DNA from: Paenibacillus glycinis
Lineage (GTDB): Bacteria; Bacillota; Bacilli; Paenibacillales; Paenibacillaceae
Assembly (NCBI RefSeq): GCF_009909185.1
Contig: NZ_JAAAMV010000017.1
Coordinates: 202,403 to 266,402 of the forward strand
Length of the DNA: 64,000 bases
Reading direction: 5' to 3'
In this document: in pieces, positions 46,989 to 55,602 of the stretch
Layout: every line of letters begins with the position of its first letter
Numbering within the stretch: the first letter of the stretch is position 1
Made by a program: the position numbers and the translations under genes
Notes under the pieces: generated by a model
What the model was told of the DNA's origin: nothing
Database searches by the model: none
Seen by the model: the letters and a program-made list of their open reading frames with translations, nothing else

Positions 46989-47740
46989 AATTCAGACCTT
47001 GCATCGACCTGCATAACGGCAAAGTCAAACAAATCGTCGGCGAAACGCTCGGCGTCAGCGATAAGCAAGTGGTGGAAAACTTTGTATCGGCTTATGATTC
47101 CGCGCATTACGCGGAAATGTTCAAGCGGGACGGGCTGACGGGCGGCCATGTCATCATGCTCGGCGGCGGCAACGAGGAAGCGGCCTTGGCGGCGCTTCGC
47201 GCTTACCCGGGCGGCCTGCAGATCGGCGGCGGAATTCGCGCGGAGAACGCGTCGCTGTACCTGGAAGCGGGCGCCTCGCATGTCATCGTCACCTCGTATA
47301 TTTTTCGCGACGGGGAACTGGACATGAACAACCTGCGGCGAATCGTAGCCGAGGTCGGCAAGGACAGGCTCGTGATCGATCTGAGCTGCAAGCAGCGGGA
47401 CGAGCAGTGGGTCGTCGTGACGAACCAGTGGAAAACGTTCAGCAATTTCACCGTCGATGCCGCCCGCCTGCGCGAGCTGGAGGCGTATTGCGACGAATTT
47501 CTTGTCCATGCCGTAGACGTGGAGGGCAAGCGGACGGGGATCTTGGGCAGCTTGGTGGAGCAGCTGGCCGGGCAGGTCTCCATCCCGACGACTTATGCCG
47601 GAGGTGCGCGTTCGTTCGCCGATTTGGACTTGTTCCGCTCGTTGACCGGCGGTAAGCTGGACATCACCGTCGGGAGCGCGCTGGATATTTTCGGCGGCGA
47701 CTTGCCCTACGAGGAAGTCGTTGCCTATTGCAACCGCTAG
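46985..47740 (+). CDS. hisA: phosphoribosylformimino-AICAR ribotide isomerase, eukaryotic (HIS6) type
   Basis: Histidine-pathway isomerase that opens the ring of ProFAR. The 251-residue protein does not look like normal bacterial HisA, which starts with a PAIDL-type strand. It starts MKFRPCIDLHNGKVKQIVG, and has QIGGGI (79-84), VIVTSYIF (100-107), IDLSCK (131-136), EFLVHAVDVEG (171-181), YAGGARS (204-210) and GSALDIFGG (230-238). These positions match the HIS6 enzyme of yeast and plants. Likely catalytic Asp8 and Asp132 are kept. It is alone, with no his operon beside it, and overlaps the HAD stop by 4 bases. Confidence 0.88.
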   Translation: MKFRPCIDLHNGKVKQIVGETLGVSDKQVVENFVSAYDSAHYAEMFKRDGLTGGHVIMLGGGNEEAALAALRAYPGGLQIGGGIRAENASLYLEAGASHVIVTSYIFRDGELDMNNLRRIVAEVGKDRLVIDLSCKQRDEQWVVVTNQWKTFSNFTVDAARLRELEAYCDEFLVHAVDVEGKRTGILGSLVEQLAGQVSIPTTYAGGARSFADLDLFRSLTGGKLDITVGSALDIFGGDLPYEEVVAYCNR

Positions 47741-47813
47741 ACGGATTGCAGGGAAGCCAGGCTGCGTCCATGCGCGGGCTGGCTTTTTGGCGTGCTTTTT
47801 TTGCGGAAAACCA

Positions 47814-47842
47814 TTGCTTATCGGGACAATTGAAGGTATAAT
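47814..47842 (+). promoter_or_regulatory. sigma-A promoter of the P-loop protein gene
   Basis: TTGCTT at 47814-47819 and a perfect TATAAT at 47837-47842 are 17 bases apart, and the ribosome site GGAGGT follows at 47855-47860. Confidence 0.75.
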
Positions 47843-47868
47843 CTGCCAAATCAAGGAGGTGAATGACT

Positions 47869-48426
47869 ATGAAGTTCGTGCTGCTGTTCGGACCGCAAGC
47901 CGTCGGGAAAATGACGGTCGGCCAAGAGCTCGAGAAGATGACCGGCTTGAAGCTGTTCCATAATCATATGACGATCGAGCTGCTTCATCCGTTCTTCGGC
48001 TTCGGCCCGGAGGCATGGCGGTTGACGGACCTTTTTCGGATGGAAATTTTCAAATCGGCGGCGGCGAGCGGGCTGGAAGGACTGATTTTTACATACGTAT
48101 GGGCTTTCGATATGCAGGAGGATTGGGACTATGTCGAGCGGATCTGCAAGATCGTGGAAGCGGACGGCGGCGAGGTGTATTTCGCCGAATTGGAGGCGGG
48201 CGTGGAGACGAGGCTCGCGCGCAACGGGACGCCTCACCGCCTGCTTCACAAGCCCACGAAGCGAAACGTCGAGCAATCGGAGAAGGAGCTGCTCGGCAGC
48301 CTGGACAAGCACAGGCTGAACTCCGTTCCCGGCGAAATCGACCGGCCGCATTATATGCGCATCGACAATAGCACGCTGAGCCCGGAGGAGACCGCTCGTC
48401 GGATCAAAGCCAACTTCCGGTTATAA
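47869..48426 (+). CDS. P-loop NTPase, shikimate-kinase-like
   Basis: A 185-residue protein with a P-loop (LFGPQAVGKMTVG; Walker A GPQAVGKM, about 7-14) and a short adenylate-kinase-type fold. The C-terminal half contains a lid-like stretch and HKPTKRNVE. These features put it among small-molecule kinase-like proteins; the substrate is unknown. I chose ATG 47869, 9 bases after GGAGGT; ATG 47863 is too near the site. Confidence 0.8.
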   Translation: MKFVLLFGPQAVGKMTVGQELEKMTGLKLFHNHMTIELLHPFFGFGPEAWRLTDLFRMEIFKSAAASGLEGLIFTYVWAFDMQEDWDYVERICKIVEADGGEVYFAELEAGVETRLARNGTPHRLLHKPTKRNVEQSEKELLGSLDKHRLNSVPGEIDRPHYMRIDNSTLSPEETARRIKANFRL

Positions 48427-48533
48427 GGACATCGTGACGGTCTCCAACGATGCCGTGCCGCGATCCCGGGTCTTCGGACATCGGAGCCGCCCGCGGCATC
48501 AACAGAACAGAAAGCAAAGGAGCAAGATAGCAA

Positions 48534-48947
48534 ATGGGCATGAACGGACCCTCGGATCCCATGTTTACGATCGTTCCGATCATCGTGACAGTCGGGTTTA
48601 TCCTCGTATTCGGATTGATTATTTTCGCCATCGTCAAGGGGATCGTGCAGTGGAGCTCCAACAACAAGAAGCCGGTCCTGACGGTCGACGCCCGCATCGT
48701 CGCGAAGCGAACGGACGTCGGTTCGAGCATGACGAACGGAGACCAATTATCGTCCCGTTCGCGAACCGATTATTTCGTCACGTTCGAAGTCGAGAGCGGC
48801 GACCGCATGGAATTTGAAGTGAGCGGCCAAGCCTACGGCATGCTGGTCGAAGGGGACGACGGCCGGTTGACCTTTCAAGGCACCCGGTATCAAGGCTTTC
48901 AACGTTCCGGGGCATCCCGCATCGTAAAGGAGCGTACCGCGCGATGA
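48534..48947 (+). CDS. DUF2500 membrane protein
   Basis: A 137-residue protein with one N-terminal membrane helix (about 11-34) and a C-terminal DUF2500 beta domain containing LTVDARIVAKRTDV, TDYFVTFEVESGDRMEF and GRLTFQGTRYQGF. Function unknown. It overlaps the next gene by 4 bases (ATGA), so both are coupled. Confidence 0.82.
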   Translation: MGMNGPSDPMFTIVPIIVTVGFILVFGLIIFAIVKGIVQWSSNNKKPVLTVDARIVAKRTDVGSSMTNGDQLSSRSRTDYFVTFEVESGDRMEFEVSGQAYGMLVEGDDGRLTFQGTRYQGFQRSGASRIVKERTAR

Positions 48948-49243
48948 TCCTGGAAACCGCGATTTTGCATGTCAAACCGGCGCTAGACCCTTCGTTCGTC
49001 GAAAGCTTCAAAGAAGCGTCCGCAATCATTGCTTCCATGCGGGGGTACGTACGGCACGAGCTGCGGCGCTGCGTCGAGCGGGAGCATCAATACTTGCTGC
49101 TCGTCTGGTGGGAGACGCTAGAGGACCATACGATCGGATTCCGGCTGTCCGCGGAATACGAGGAATGGCGCGAACTGCTGCATCATTACTACGAGCCGTT
49201 CCCGGTGGTCGAGCATTACGAGGCGATCCGGCTCGGAGATTAG
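48944..49243 (+). CDS. ABM-domain (antibiotic biosynthesis monooxygenase) protein
   Basis: A 99-residue ferredoxin-like-fold protein: a long strand with ILETAILHVKP, then SMRGYVRHELRRCVEREHQYLLLVWWETLEDH and a HHYYEPFPVVEHYE end. ABM proteins include heme-degrading and quinone monooxygenases but most are uncharacterised. It follows DUF2500 in a coupled pair. Confidence 0.85.
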   Translation: MILETAILHVKPALDPSFVESFKEASAIIASMRGYVRHELRRCVEREHQYLLLVWWETLEDHTIGFRLSAEYEEWRELLHHYYEPFPVVEHYEAIRLGD

Positions 49244-49350
49244 CGATTTACGACCAAAGAATGGATGGCATTTCCTGCTGGAAGCGATTACAATGAGAGA
49301 GTGAATGCTCGTCTTCATTTAATCTACGGTTAAGAGGAGAGGCTGACAAA

Positions 49351-50568
49351 ATGGCAGGAAATCGTGCGGTAGTCTATGTTGAGCCCGGCAAAGTCGACGT
49401 AAGCGATATTTCGTACCCGGAATTGATCTTGCGCGACGGACCCGGCGTGAATCCGCTCAACGTTGGCCGGAAATGCGAACATGGCGTCATCTTGAAAGTC
49501 GTTACGACGAATATCTGCGGAAGCGACCAGCACATGGTCCGCGGACGCACGACCGCCCCGAGCGGGCTGGTGCTCGGCCATGAGATCACGGGCGAGGTCA
49601 TCGAAGTCGGCCGCGACGTGGAATTCATCAAGAAAGGCGATCTCGTGTCCGTGCCGTTCAACATCGCTTGCGGACGCTGCCGCAACTGCAAGGAGCGCAA
49701 TACCAACGTCTGCTCCAACGTCAATCCGGACCGTCCGGGCTCGGCCTACGGCTATGTGGACATGGGCGGCTGGGTAGGCGGGCAGTCCGAGTACGTCATG
49801 GTTCCTTACGCGGACTTTCAATTGCTGAAATTTCCGGATAAAGACCGGGCGATGGAGAAAATCCTCGATCTGACGATGCTGTCCGACATCTTCCCGACCG
49901 GTTATCACGGCGCGGTCAGCGCGGGAGTGCGGCCGGGATCGACGGTCTACGTCGCCGGAGCTGGCCCCGTAGGTCTGGCGGCGGCGCATTCCGCGCAGCT
50001 GCTCGGCGCGTCGGTCGTCATCGTCGGCGATTTGAACGCCGAGCGCCTGGCGCAGGCGAGAAGCTTCGGCTGCGAGACGGTCAACCTGCGGGAGCATGCG
50101 AACCTCGCGGAGCAAATCGATCAAATCCTCGGCGTGCCCGAGGTGGACTGCGCGGTCGACTGCGTCGGCTTCGAAGCGCACGGCCATGGCAAGGCGCACG
50201 GCGAAGCGCCGGCGACGGTGCTGAACTCCATCATGGAAGTTACGCGCGCCGGCGGCCGGCTCGGGATTCCGGGGCTTTACGTAACGGGAGACCCGGGCGC
50301 GGTCGACGAGGATGCGAAGATCGGCACGCTCAAGATCCGCTTCGGCCTCGGCTGGGCGAAGTCCCACACGTTCGTAACGGGCCAGACGCCGGTCATGCAG
50401 TACAATCGCGAGCTGATGAGCGCGATCCTAAGCGGCCGGGCGCAGATCGCCAAAGCGGTGAACGCCACGCTGATCTCGCTCGACGAGGCGCCGGCGGCTT
50501 ACGGCGAGTTCGATCAAGGCGCGTCCAAGAAATTCGTCATCGACCCGCACGGGTCCGTCAGACGCTAA
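49351..50568 (+). CDS. fdhA: glutathione-independent formaldehyde dehydrogenase
   Basis: Zinc-dependent medium-chain dehydrogenase that oxidises formaldehyde to formate without glutathione, keeping NAD bound. Catalytic zinc ligands are Cys56 (NICGSDQHMVRG), His77 and Glu78 (LGHEI). Structural zinc cysteines are 107, 110, 113 and 121 (CGRCRNC...C). The NAD-binding GAGPVGLAAA is near 203-212. The 405-residue length and KAHGEAPATVLNSIMEV match the Pseudomonas putida PFDH type. GAGGAGAGG precedes ATG 49351. Terminator-flanked, probably monocistronic. Confidence 0.93.
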   Translation: MAGNRAVVYVEPGKVDVSDISYPELILRDGPGVNPLNVGRKCEHGVILKVVTTNICGSDQHMVRGRTTAPSGLVLGHEITGEVIEVGRDVEFIKKGDLVSVPFNIACGRCRNCKERNTNVCSNVNPDRPGSAYGYVDMGGWVGGQSEYVMVPYADFQLLKFPDKDRAMEKILDLTMLSDIFPTGYHGAVSAGVRPGSTVYVAGAGPVGLAAAHSAQLLGASVVIVGDLNAERLAQARSFGCETVNLREHANLAEQIDQILGVPEVDCAVDCVGFEAHGHGKAHGEAPATVLNSIMEVTRAGGRLGIPGLYVTGDPGAVDEDAKIGTLKIRFGLGWAKSHTFVTGQTPVMQYNRELMSAILSGRAQIAKAVNATLISLDEAPAAYGEFDQGASKKFVIDPHGSVRR

Positions 50569-50573
50569 TCCCG

Positions 50574-50608
50574 TACCGCATTGTCCGTCGAGGGCAATGC
50601 GGTATTTT
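50574..50608 (+). terminator. intrinsic terminator after fdhA
   Basis: TACCGCATTG pairs with CAATGCGGTA, followed by four T. The T-run is short, so efficiency may be moderate. Confidence 0.7.
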
Positions 50609-50727
50609 GCTGCTTGCGCGAATTCCTTCCGGATTGCCAATAAATGAATACCAAAGCTTCGGGCGTCATGGTACACTGTATTCGGGTCAACCTAAGCATT
50701 GACATTCTATGCGGGAGGTCATTCGCG

Positions 50728-51174
50728 ATGAATAATTGCTCCTTGATTACCAAGCCGGCGATCAATATGGTTGGAATCAGCTACTGCGGTCCCTATTCCG
50801 CGTTTCCGGATGAAGCCATTCATCTGCAGAGTGAGTTTCTCTCCAGGAAGCACGAGATCGAGGGCGAAGTGAAAACGACCGTGCTGTACAGCCCGTATTT
50901 CGGCAACGAAGTGTTCGCCACGTACTGGGCCTGCTTCGAGGTCCCGCATCTGGAGCAGGTGCCGAAGGGCATGGTCCAGTTCACGGTTCCGCAGCGGACC
51001 TACGCCATGGCGGTCTGCACGAACGAACGCATCGGCGAAGGCTACGAGCAGTTGACGGCCTGGATGAACGAGCAGAAGCTCTCGAAGCGCGAGAACGCCG
51101 TTTCGCTCGAAATTTTTTACATTGACGAACATCTGGATGCGGAACAGGTCGAGCTGCTCATTCCGATCGACTGA
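50728..51174 (+). CDS. GyrI-like/effector-binding domain protein
   Basis: A 148-residue stand-alone effector-binding domain of the AraC/Rob GyrI-like type: MVGISYCGPYSAFPDEAIHL near the start, PKGMVQFTVPQRTYAMAVCTN in the middle and a C-terminal EIFYIDEHLDAEQVELLIPI. Such domains bind small hydrophobic or cationic molecules. No DNA-binding domain is fused. ATG 50728 has GGGAGG upstream. A terminator follows. Confidence 0.85.
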   Translation: MNNCSLITKPAINMVGISYCGPYSAFPDEAIHLQSEFLSRKHEIEGEVKTTVLYSPYFGNEVFATYWACFEVPHLEQVPKGMVQFTVPQRTYAMAVCTNERIGEGYEQLTAWMNEQKLSKRENAVSLEIFYIDEHLDAEQVELLIPID

Positions 51175-51397
51175 GGTAGTCCACCGGAATGGAGCGCGTA
51201 AACATAACTGCCCTGCCAGCGGCTGATTTCAGCCGCCGGCGGGCAGTTTTTTTTCGTCGTCGCAGCAGGTGCGCGGATTGGAACGAACGCTGCCGGGACG
51301 CGGCTAATCCACCAAAATGGTTGCGCACGACATGCGCTGCGATGGCGATGCGATAATCGAAGAAATCGACGGCCTTCTGCAGCGAAAGCTCCGCCAC
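51158..51397 (-). pseudogene. possible degraded reverse-strand gene with intact ribosome site
   Basis: On the minus strand GTG 51397 lies 7 bases after a perfect AGGAGG, and opens a frame of 79 residues that reads AELSLQKAVDFFDYRIAIAAH and then turns into an Arg-rich tail. The tail is antisense to a plus-strand terminator and to the GyrI-like gene stop, so it is probably not real coding sequence. It may be a truncated remnant, or a short real protein. The frame also extends upstream through an in-frame MNGYGYF start. I recognise no family. Confidence 0.3.
51206..51254 (+). terminator. intrinsic terminator after the GyrI-like gene
   Basis: ACTGCCC pairs with GGGCAGT around an inner GC-rich stem (CGGCTG with CAGCCG) and runs into eight T. 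Confidence 0.9.
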
Positions 51398-51891
51398 GAT
51401 CAGTCCTCCTGCGAATTTCGTCACGCGCGTTCCTTCAGTGAAATAGCCGTAACCATTCATGTTCTCCGATCGATACGCATTTTGTGTCGCAATTGATGAT
51501 AGCGCATTCACAAAGGCTTTACAACGAGCGGGAATCGCAGGGTCGAAAGGAAATCTTTCATCCCTGTTGAGGACGAAAAATAACAAATATGTTTTCGATT
51601 AGAATACTTATTGTATACAAAATTAAGGATATAAAATCAAGTATATATGTGTACTTTCCAACATTTTCGATGTCTATAAACTTTTTAAAAATTAAATAGT
51701 ATTTTTATTGTATACTTATTGTATATTCAAAAACATTGGTGTATGCTTATCCCATTCACAAGTTCGAGGAGGCGAGCGGGGGGCTAATCGAAGAATCGGC
51801 ATCAATTTTGACAGCGCTATCAAATGGAATGAACGAATGGCTGTACGCAGAGTAATCCAACAAATTTCATGTGGGAAAAGGGGTAATCACA
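51398..51891. other. long AT-rich regulatory region upstream of the ABC importer
   Basis: No convincing gene lies here. From about 51540 to 51760 the sequence is sharply AT-rich compared with the GC-rich flanks. It carries TTGTATACAA and related repeats and a promoter, annotated separately. The plus strand holds no supported reading frame. Confidence 0.6.
51611..51747 (+). promoter_or_regulatory. promoter and TTGTATA operator repeats of the ABC importer
   Basis: A perfect 10-base palindrome TTGTATACAA is at 51611-51620. Two more copies, TTGTATACTT at 51708-51717 and TTGTATATTC at 51719-51728, are spaced 11 bases apart. A promoter with -35 TTGTAT at 51719-51724 and -10 TATGCT at 51742-51747 (17-base spacer) uses the last copy as its -35 box. 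Such palindromes suit a GntR- or LacI-type repressor. The leader to the ATG of the binding protein would be about 140 bases. Confidence 0.5.
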
Positions 51892-53514
51892 ATGCGCAAG
51901 AAGCATGCGGCGGCAGCGCTTCTGGCCGCGACGCTCATCCTTGGGACGGCGGCCTGCGGGAATGACAACGGCAATACGGCGAATACGGCGAATACGAACG
52001 TTTCCGACGATCCGTCCGCAACCGAAGGCCCGATCGACATTCAATTCGGGAGCGGCGCGGATCCGAACGCGGAGTTCATGGCGAAATTGACGAAGAAGAC
52101 GGGGGAAACTTGGGAAGATAACCGGTGGACCAGATTATATAAAGAAAAACTGAACGTCGTGACGCATTACAAACTAATGTCCCAATTCGCCGATTACAAC
52201 ACGAAATTAAAGCTCGCCATTACGTCTGGCGATCTGCCGGACGTGTTCCCCGTCAACGATAAAACGGATTTGAAGCAGCTTGCCGAAGGCGGAGCAATCT
52301 ATGAAATGGGCCCGATTTACGAGAAATACGCGTCTCCGCTCCTCAAAAGCATCATCGAAGCCGAGACCAAAAGCATCTTCGACCCCGTGACGTTCGGCGG
52401 AAAAATCTACGCCATCCCGCAGAAGATGCCTTCCACGAACGGCTACAGCCATCTGTGGATTCGCGAGGATTGGCTGAAGAAGCTGAATCTGGAGCGTCCC
52501 AAGACGATGGACGACTTGTACAACATCGCGACGGCGTTCGCCAAGCAGGATCCCGACGGCAACGGCAAGGCGGATACGATCGGTCTCGGCATCAACAAAG
52601 ACATCCTGTATTCTTCGCGGGGACTGTTCTGGGGCTACGGCGCATACCCGGATTTTTGGACCAAGGACGCTGCCGGCAAGGCCGAATACGGCACGGTGCT
52701 GCCGGAGATGAAGCAGCCGCTGGAAATGCTTGCCCGGATGTACAAGGAAGGACTCTTGGACAAGGAATTCGGCACGAAGGACGAGACGAAGGAAATGGAA
52801 AGCGCCGTGTCCGGGAAACTGGGCATGTTCTACGGCCCTCACTGGCTCGCCTACAGCGTGGAGAAAACTTCGGACATCGATAAGAACGCGAAGTGGGTCG
52901 CGGTGCCGCTGCCAAGCGAAGGCGGCAATGCCGTGCACATTCCGCTCGAAAACGCCACGGACGGCTACCTGGTCGTAAACAAGAGCTTCAAGCATCCGGA
53001 GCTGCTCGTCGAGATGCTGAACGTGTACGTGGACACGATGTTCGGCGAGACGAACCAATTCGACAAGTTCTGGTCGGACGGCGATATCGACTCCCTCTGG
53101 AACATCGGTCCCGTCCATACGCTGATGCCTTCGCTCGACCTTGAAGGCCACCAAGACATCAAGAAAGCGCTGGCGAACAATACGACGGATCAATTGCAAG
53201 GCGTCGCGAAGGGCTTCTACAAGTCCATGCAGGACGGCGTCGTGGGCATGTCCATGATGTTCGGACCGACGGATACGCCGTTCGCCTACGTCGATCAAAC
53301 CTATCCGGACAGCATCCTGTGGAGCGCGTTCAGCGGGGCGCCGACGCCGACGATGGTCAGCAGCTGGAGCTCGATGGTCGAGATGGAAGCGACGACGATG
53401 ACCGCCATCATTCAGGGCAAGGAAGACGCGGACAGCGGCTTCGACAAATTCGTGGACAATTGGAACAAGCTTGGCGGCAAGCAGGTCGTCGAAGAGGTCA
53501 ACGCGCCGCAATAA
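51892..53514 (+). CDS. extracellular solute-binding lipoprotein of an oligosaccharide ABC importer
   Basis: A 540-residue substrate-binding lipoprotein. A signal peptide is followed by a lipobox-like TAAC (Cys22), then an Asn/Thr-rich linker, and a family 1 binding fold with DLPDVFPVNDKTDLKQLA and DGNGKADTIGLGIN (a loop of the calcium or sugar type). The large size fits the LplA/YtcQ group that binds oligosaccharides. ATG 51892 is 8 bases after AAAAGGGG. Two LplB/LplC-type permeases follow in the same operon. Confidence 0.92.
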   Translation: MRKKHAAAALLAATLILGTAACGNDNGNTANTANTNVSDDPSATEGPIDIQFGSGADPNAEFMAKLTKKTGETWEDNRWTRLYKEKLNVVTHYKLMSQFADYNTKLKLAITSGDLPDVFPVNDKTDLKQLAEGGAIYEMGPIYEKYASPLLKSIIEAETKSIFDPVTFGGKIYAIPQKMPSTNGYSHLWIREDWLKKLNLERPKTMDDLYNIATAFAKQDPDGNGKADTIGLGINKDILYSSRGLFWGYGAYPDFWTKDAAGKAEYGTVLPEMKQPLEMLARMYKEGLLDKEFGTKDETKEMESAVSGKLGMFYGPHWLAYSVEKTSDIDKNAKWVAVPLPSEGGNAVHIPLENATDGYLVVNKSFKHPELLVEMLNVYVDTMFGETNQFDKFWSDGDIDSLWNIGPVHTLMPSLDLEGHQDIKKALANNTTDQLQGVAKGFYKSMQDGVVGMSMMFGPTDTPFAYVDQTYPDSILWSAFSGAPTPTMVSSWSSMVEMEATTMTAIIQGKEDADSGFDKFVDNWNKLGGKQVVEEVNAPQ

Positions 53515-53559
53515 GAAGCGATCCGCTTGCCGCGATCGAGAAGAAAGGAAGGAACGCCC

Positions 53560-54465
53560 ATGTTCAAACGATACGGAAACCGGCGGGAGCTTCCGCTGCA
53601 TCTGATGCTGCTGCCGGGTCTCGTATTGCTGCTGGTCTTCGCCTATATTCCCATGATGGGCATCATGATCGCATTCCAGCAATTCAACCCGGTGAAAGGA
53701 TTGTTCGGGGATCAACGGTGGCTGGGCTTGGATAATTTCCACACGATCTTCGCCATGCCCAATATCTGGAGGGTCATCGGGAACACGATTCTGATCGCCG
53801 TGATGAAAATCGTCCTCGGCATGGTCGTGCCGATCGTGTTCGCCCTGCTGCTGAACGAAGTGAAGCGGGTGATGTTCAAGCGCGTTACGCAGACGATCAT
53901 CTATTTCCCTTATTTTCTGTCCTGGATCATTCTTAGCGGGATCATGATCGACATCCTGTCCCCGTCGTCGGGACTCGTGAACGTGATGCTATCCTGGGTC
54001 GGACTCGGTCCGGTTTACTTCCTCGGCGAGAACAGCTGGTTTCCGTTCACGATGGTCGCTTCGGATGTCTGGAAAAACTTCGGCTTCAACAGCGTCATCT
54101 ATTTGGCGGCCATTACCAGCATCGATACGACGCTGTACGAGGCTGCGGCCGTGGACGGGGCGAACCGCTGGAAACAGACCTGGCACGTCACCCTGCCGGG
54201 CATGAGGATGATCATCGTGCTCCTGATGGTGCTCAGCCTGGGCAATATTTTCGATGCCGGCTTCGATCAGATCTTCAACCTGTACAGCCCGCAGGTGTAC
54301 CAGTCCGGCGATATTATCGACACGATGATCTACCGCCTGGGGTTGCTGCAATCGCAGTACAGCATCTCGGCCGGGGTCGGACTCATGAAGTCGGGCGTGT
54401 CCTTCGTGCTGATCACGGTATCGTACTATCTCGCGTACAAGCTGTTCAAGTATCGATTCTTTTAA
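53560..54465 (+). CDS. ABC sugar importer permease (LplB type)
   Basis: A 301-residue permease with six hydrophobic helices. The cytoplasmic EAA loop is EAAAVDGANRWKQTWHVTLPG (about 195-215), which contacts the ATPase. It has the N-terminal LMLLPGLVLLLVFAYIPMMG of the LplB/MalF-like group. ATG 53560 follows AAAGGAAGG. No ATPase gene lies in the operon, so a shared one such as MsmX must energise it. Confidence 0.92.
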   Translation: MFKRYGNRRELPLHLMLLPGLVLLLVFAYIPMMGIMIAFQQFNPVKGLFGDQRWLGLDNFHTIFAMPNIWRVIGNTILIAVMKIVLGMVVPIVFALLLNEVKRVMFKRVTQTIIYFPYFLSWIILSGIMIDILSPSSGLVNVMLSWVGLGPVYFLGENSWFPFTMVASDVWKNFGFNSVIYLAAITSIDTTLYEAAAVDGANRWKQTWHVTLPGMRMIIVLLMVLSLGNIFDAGFDQIFNLYSPQVYQSGDIIDTMIYRLGLLQSQYSISAGVGLMKSGVSFVLITVSYYLAYKLFKYRFF

Positions 54466-54483
54466 GGGAAAGGGGGGGAGGGC

Positions 54484-55365
54484 ATGCATGCGAAAGCAAC
54501 CGTCGGAACCCGGATCTTCAACGTTTTCAATCTAATCGTGCTCGCTTTGACCTGCATCGTCTGCCTGATTCCGTTCATTCATATTCTGTCACTGTCCTTC
54601 AGCGACAAAGCGGCCGTCATGGGAGGGCTCGTCAAGCTGTGGCCCGTTAACTTCACGCTTGATCCGTACCGGTACGTCCTGCAGCGCGACGCGTTCTGGC
54701 ATGCCTTCGGCATGACGCTGGAACGGGTGGCGATCGGCGCGACCTTGAACGTCCTCCTCGTCATCATGCTGGCCTACCCGCTGTCGAAGACGGGGGATAA
54801 GCTGCGGATGCGCACGATGTACGTCTGGATCTTCTTCTTCACGATGCTGTTCAACGGCGGCCTTATTCCGAATTACATCCTCATCAAAGAGCTTCATATG
54901 CTGGATTCGGTGTGGTCGCTGGTCCTGCCCGGCGCAGTCGGCGTATTCAATATCGTGCTGCTGCTGAACTTCTTCCGGGAAGTGCCGTCGGAGCTGGAGG
55001 ACGCGGCCTTCATCGACGGGGCGGGCCATTGGCGGACGCTGTGGCAGATCTACGTGCCGGTCTCGCTCCCGGCGATCGCGACGATTACGCTGTTCAGTAT
55101 CGTTGGCCACTGGAACGCCTGGTTTGACGGGATGATCTATATGAAGGTCAGCCATTATCCGCTGCAAACGTACCTGCAGTCGATGGTCATCAAATTCGAC
55201 TTCAATACGATGTCGCCGGAAGAGGCGAAGCGGCTGGCCAAATTAAACGACAGGTCGATCAAGTCCGCGCAGATGATCGTCGCGGTCATCCCGGTGCTAA
55301 TGGTCTATCCGTACTTGCAGAAGTATTTCGTATCGGGCATCCGCCTCGGAAGCGTGAAGGGGTAA
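54484..55365 (+). CDS. ABC sugar importer permease (LplC type)
   Basis: A 293-residue permease, partner of the gene before it. Six hydrophobic helices are visible, and the EAA-like loop reads LEDAAFIDGAGHWRTLWQIYVP (about 175-196). The C-terminal end (VYPYLQKYFVSGIRLGSVKG) is the family tail. ATG 54484 follows a run of seven G with AAAGGGGGGG. A terminator ends the operon. Confidence 0.92.
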   Translation: MHAKATVGTRIFNVFNLIVLALTCIVCLIPFIHILSLSFSDKAAVMGGLVKLWPVNFTLDPYRYVLQRDAFWHAFGMTLERVAIGATLNVLLVIMLAYPLSKTGDKLRMRTMYVWIFFFTMLFNGGLIPNYILIKELHMLDSVWSLVLPGAVGVFNIVLLLNFFREVPSELEDAAFIDGAGHWRTLWQIYVPVSLPAIATITLFSIVGHWNAWFDGMIYMKVSHYPLQTYLQSMVIKFDFNTMSPEEAKRLAKLNDRSIKSAQMIVAVIPVLMVYPYLQKYFVSGIRLGSVKG

Positions 55366-55416
55366 CCGCAAAGCGCGACGGATGCGTAGCGAGCCGAGCG
55401 CGGTCATTGCCGTCTC

Positions 55417-55463
55417 AATCCAGAATGCTTCGGGCTTGTCCCGGGTCTTTCTGGATTTTTTTT
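55417..55463 (+). terminator. intrinsic terminator after the ABC importer
   Basis: AATCCAGA pairs with TCTGGATT around an inner GGGCTTGTCCCG stem-loop, then seven T. Confidence 0.88.
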
Positions 55464-55602
55464 GAGGACGGAAAGGCAGGGAAAACGCCGCGGCATCCTG
55501 TAAGTTGGAATAGAAGATGATACAATGGAAGAAAAACATAGATAGAAGATTTAAGATAGAAGAAAAGCATGAAACTGAACGAAGACCGAGGAGGAGTGCA
55601 AG

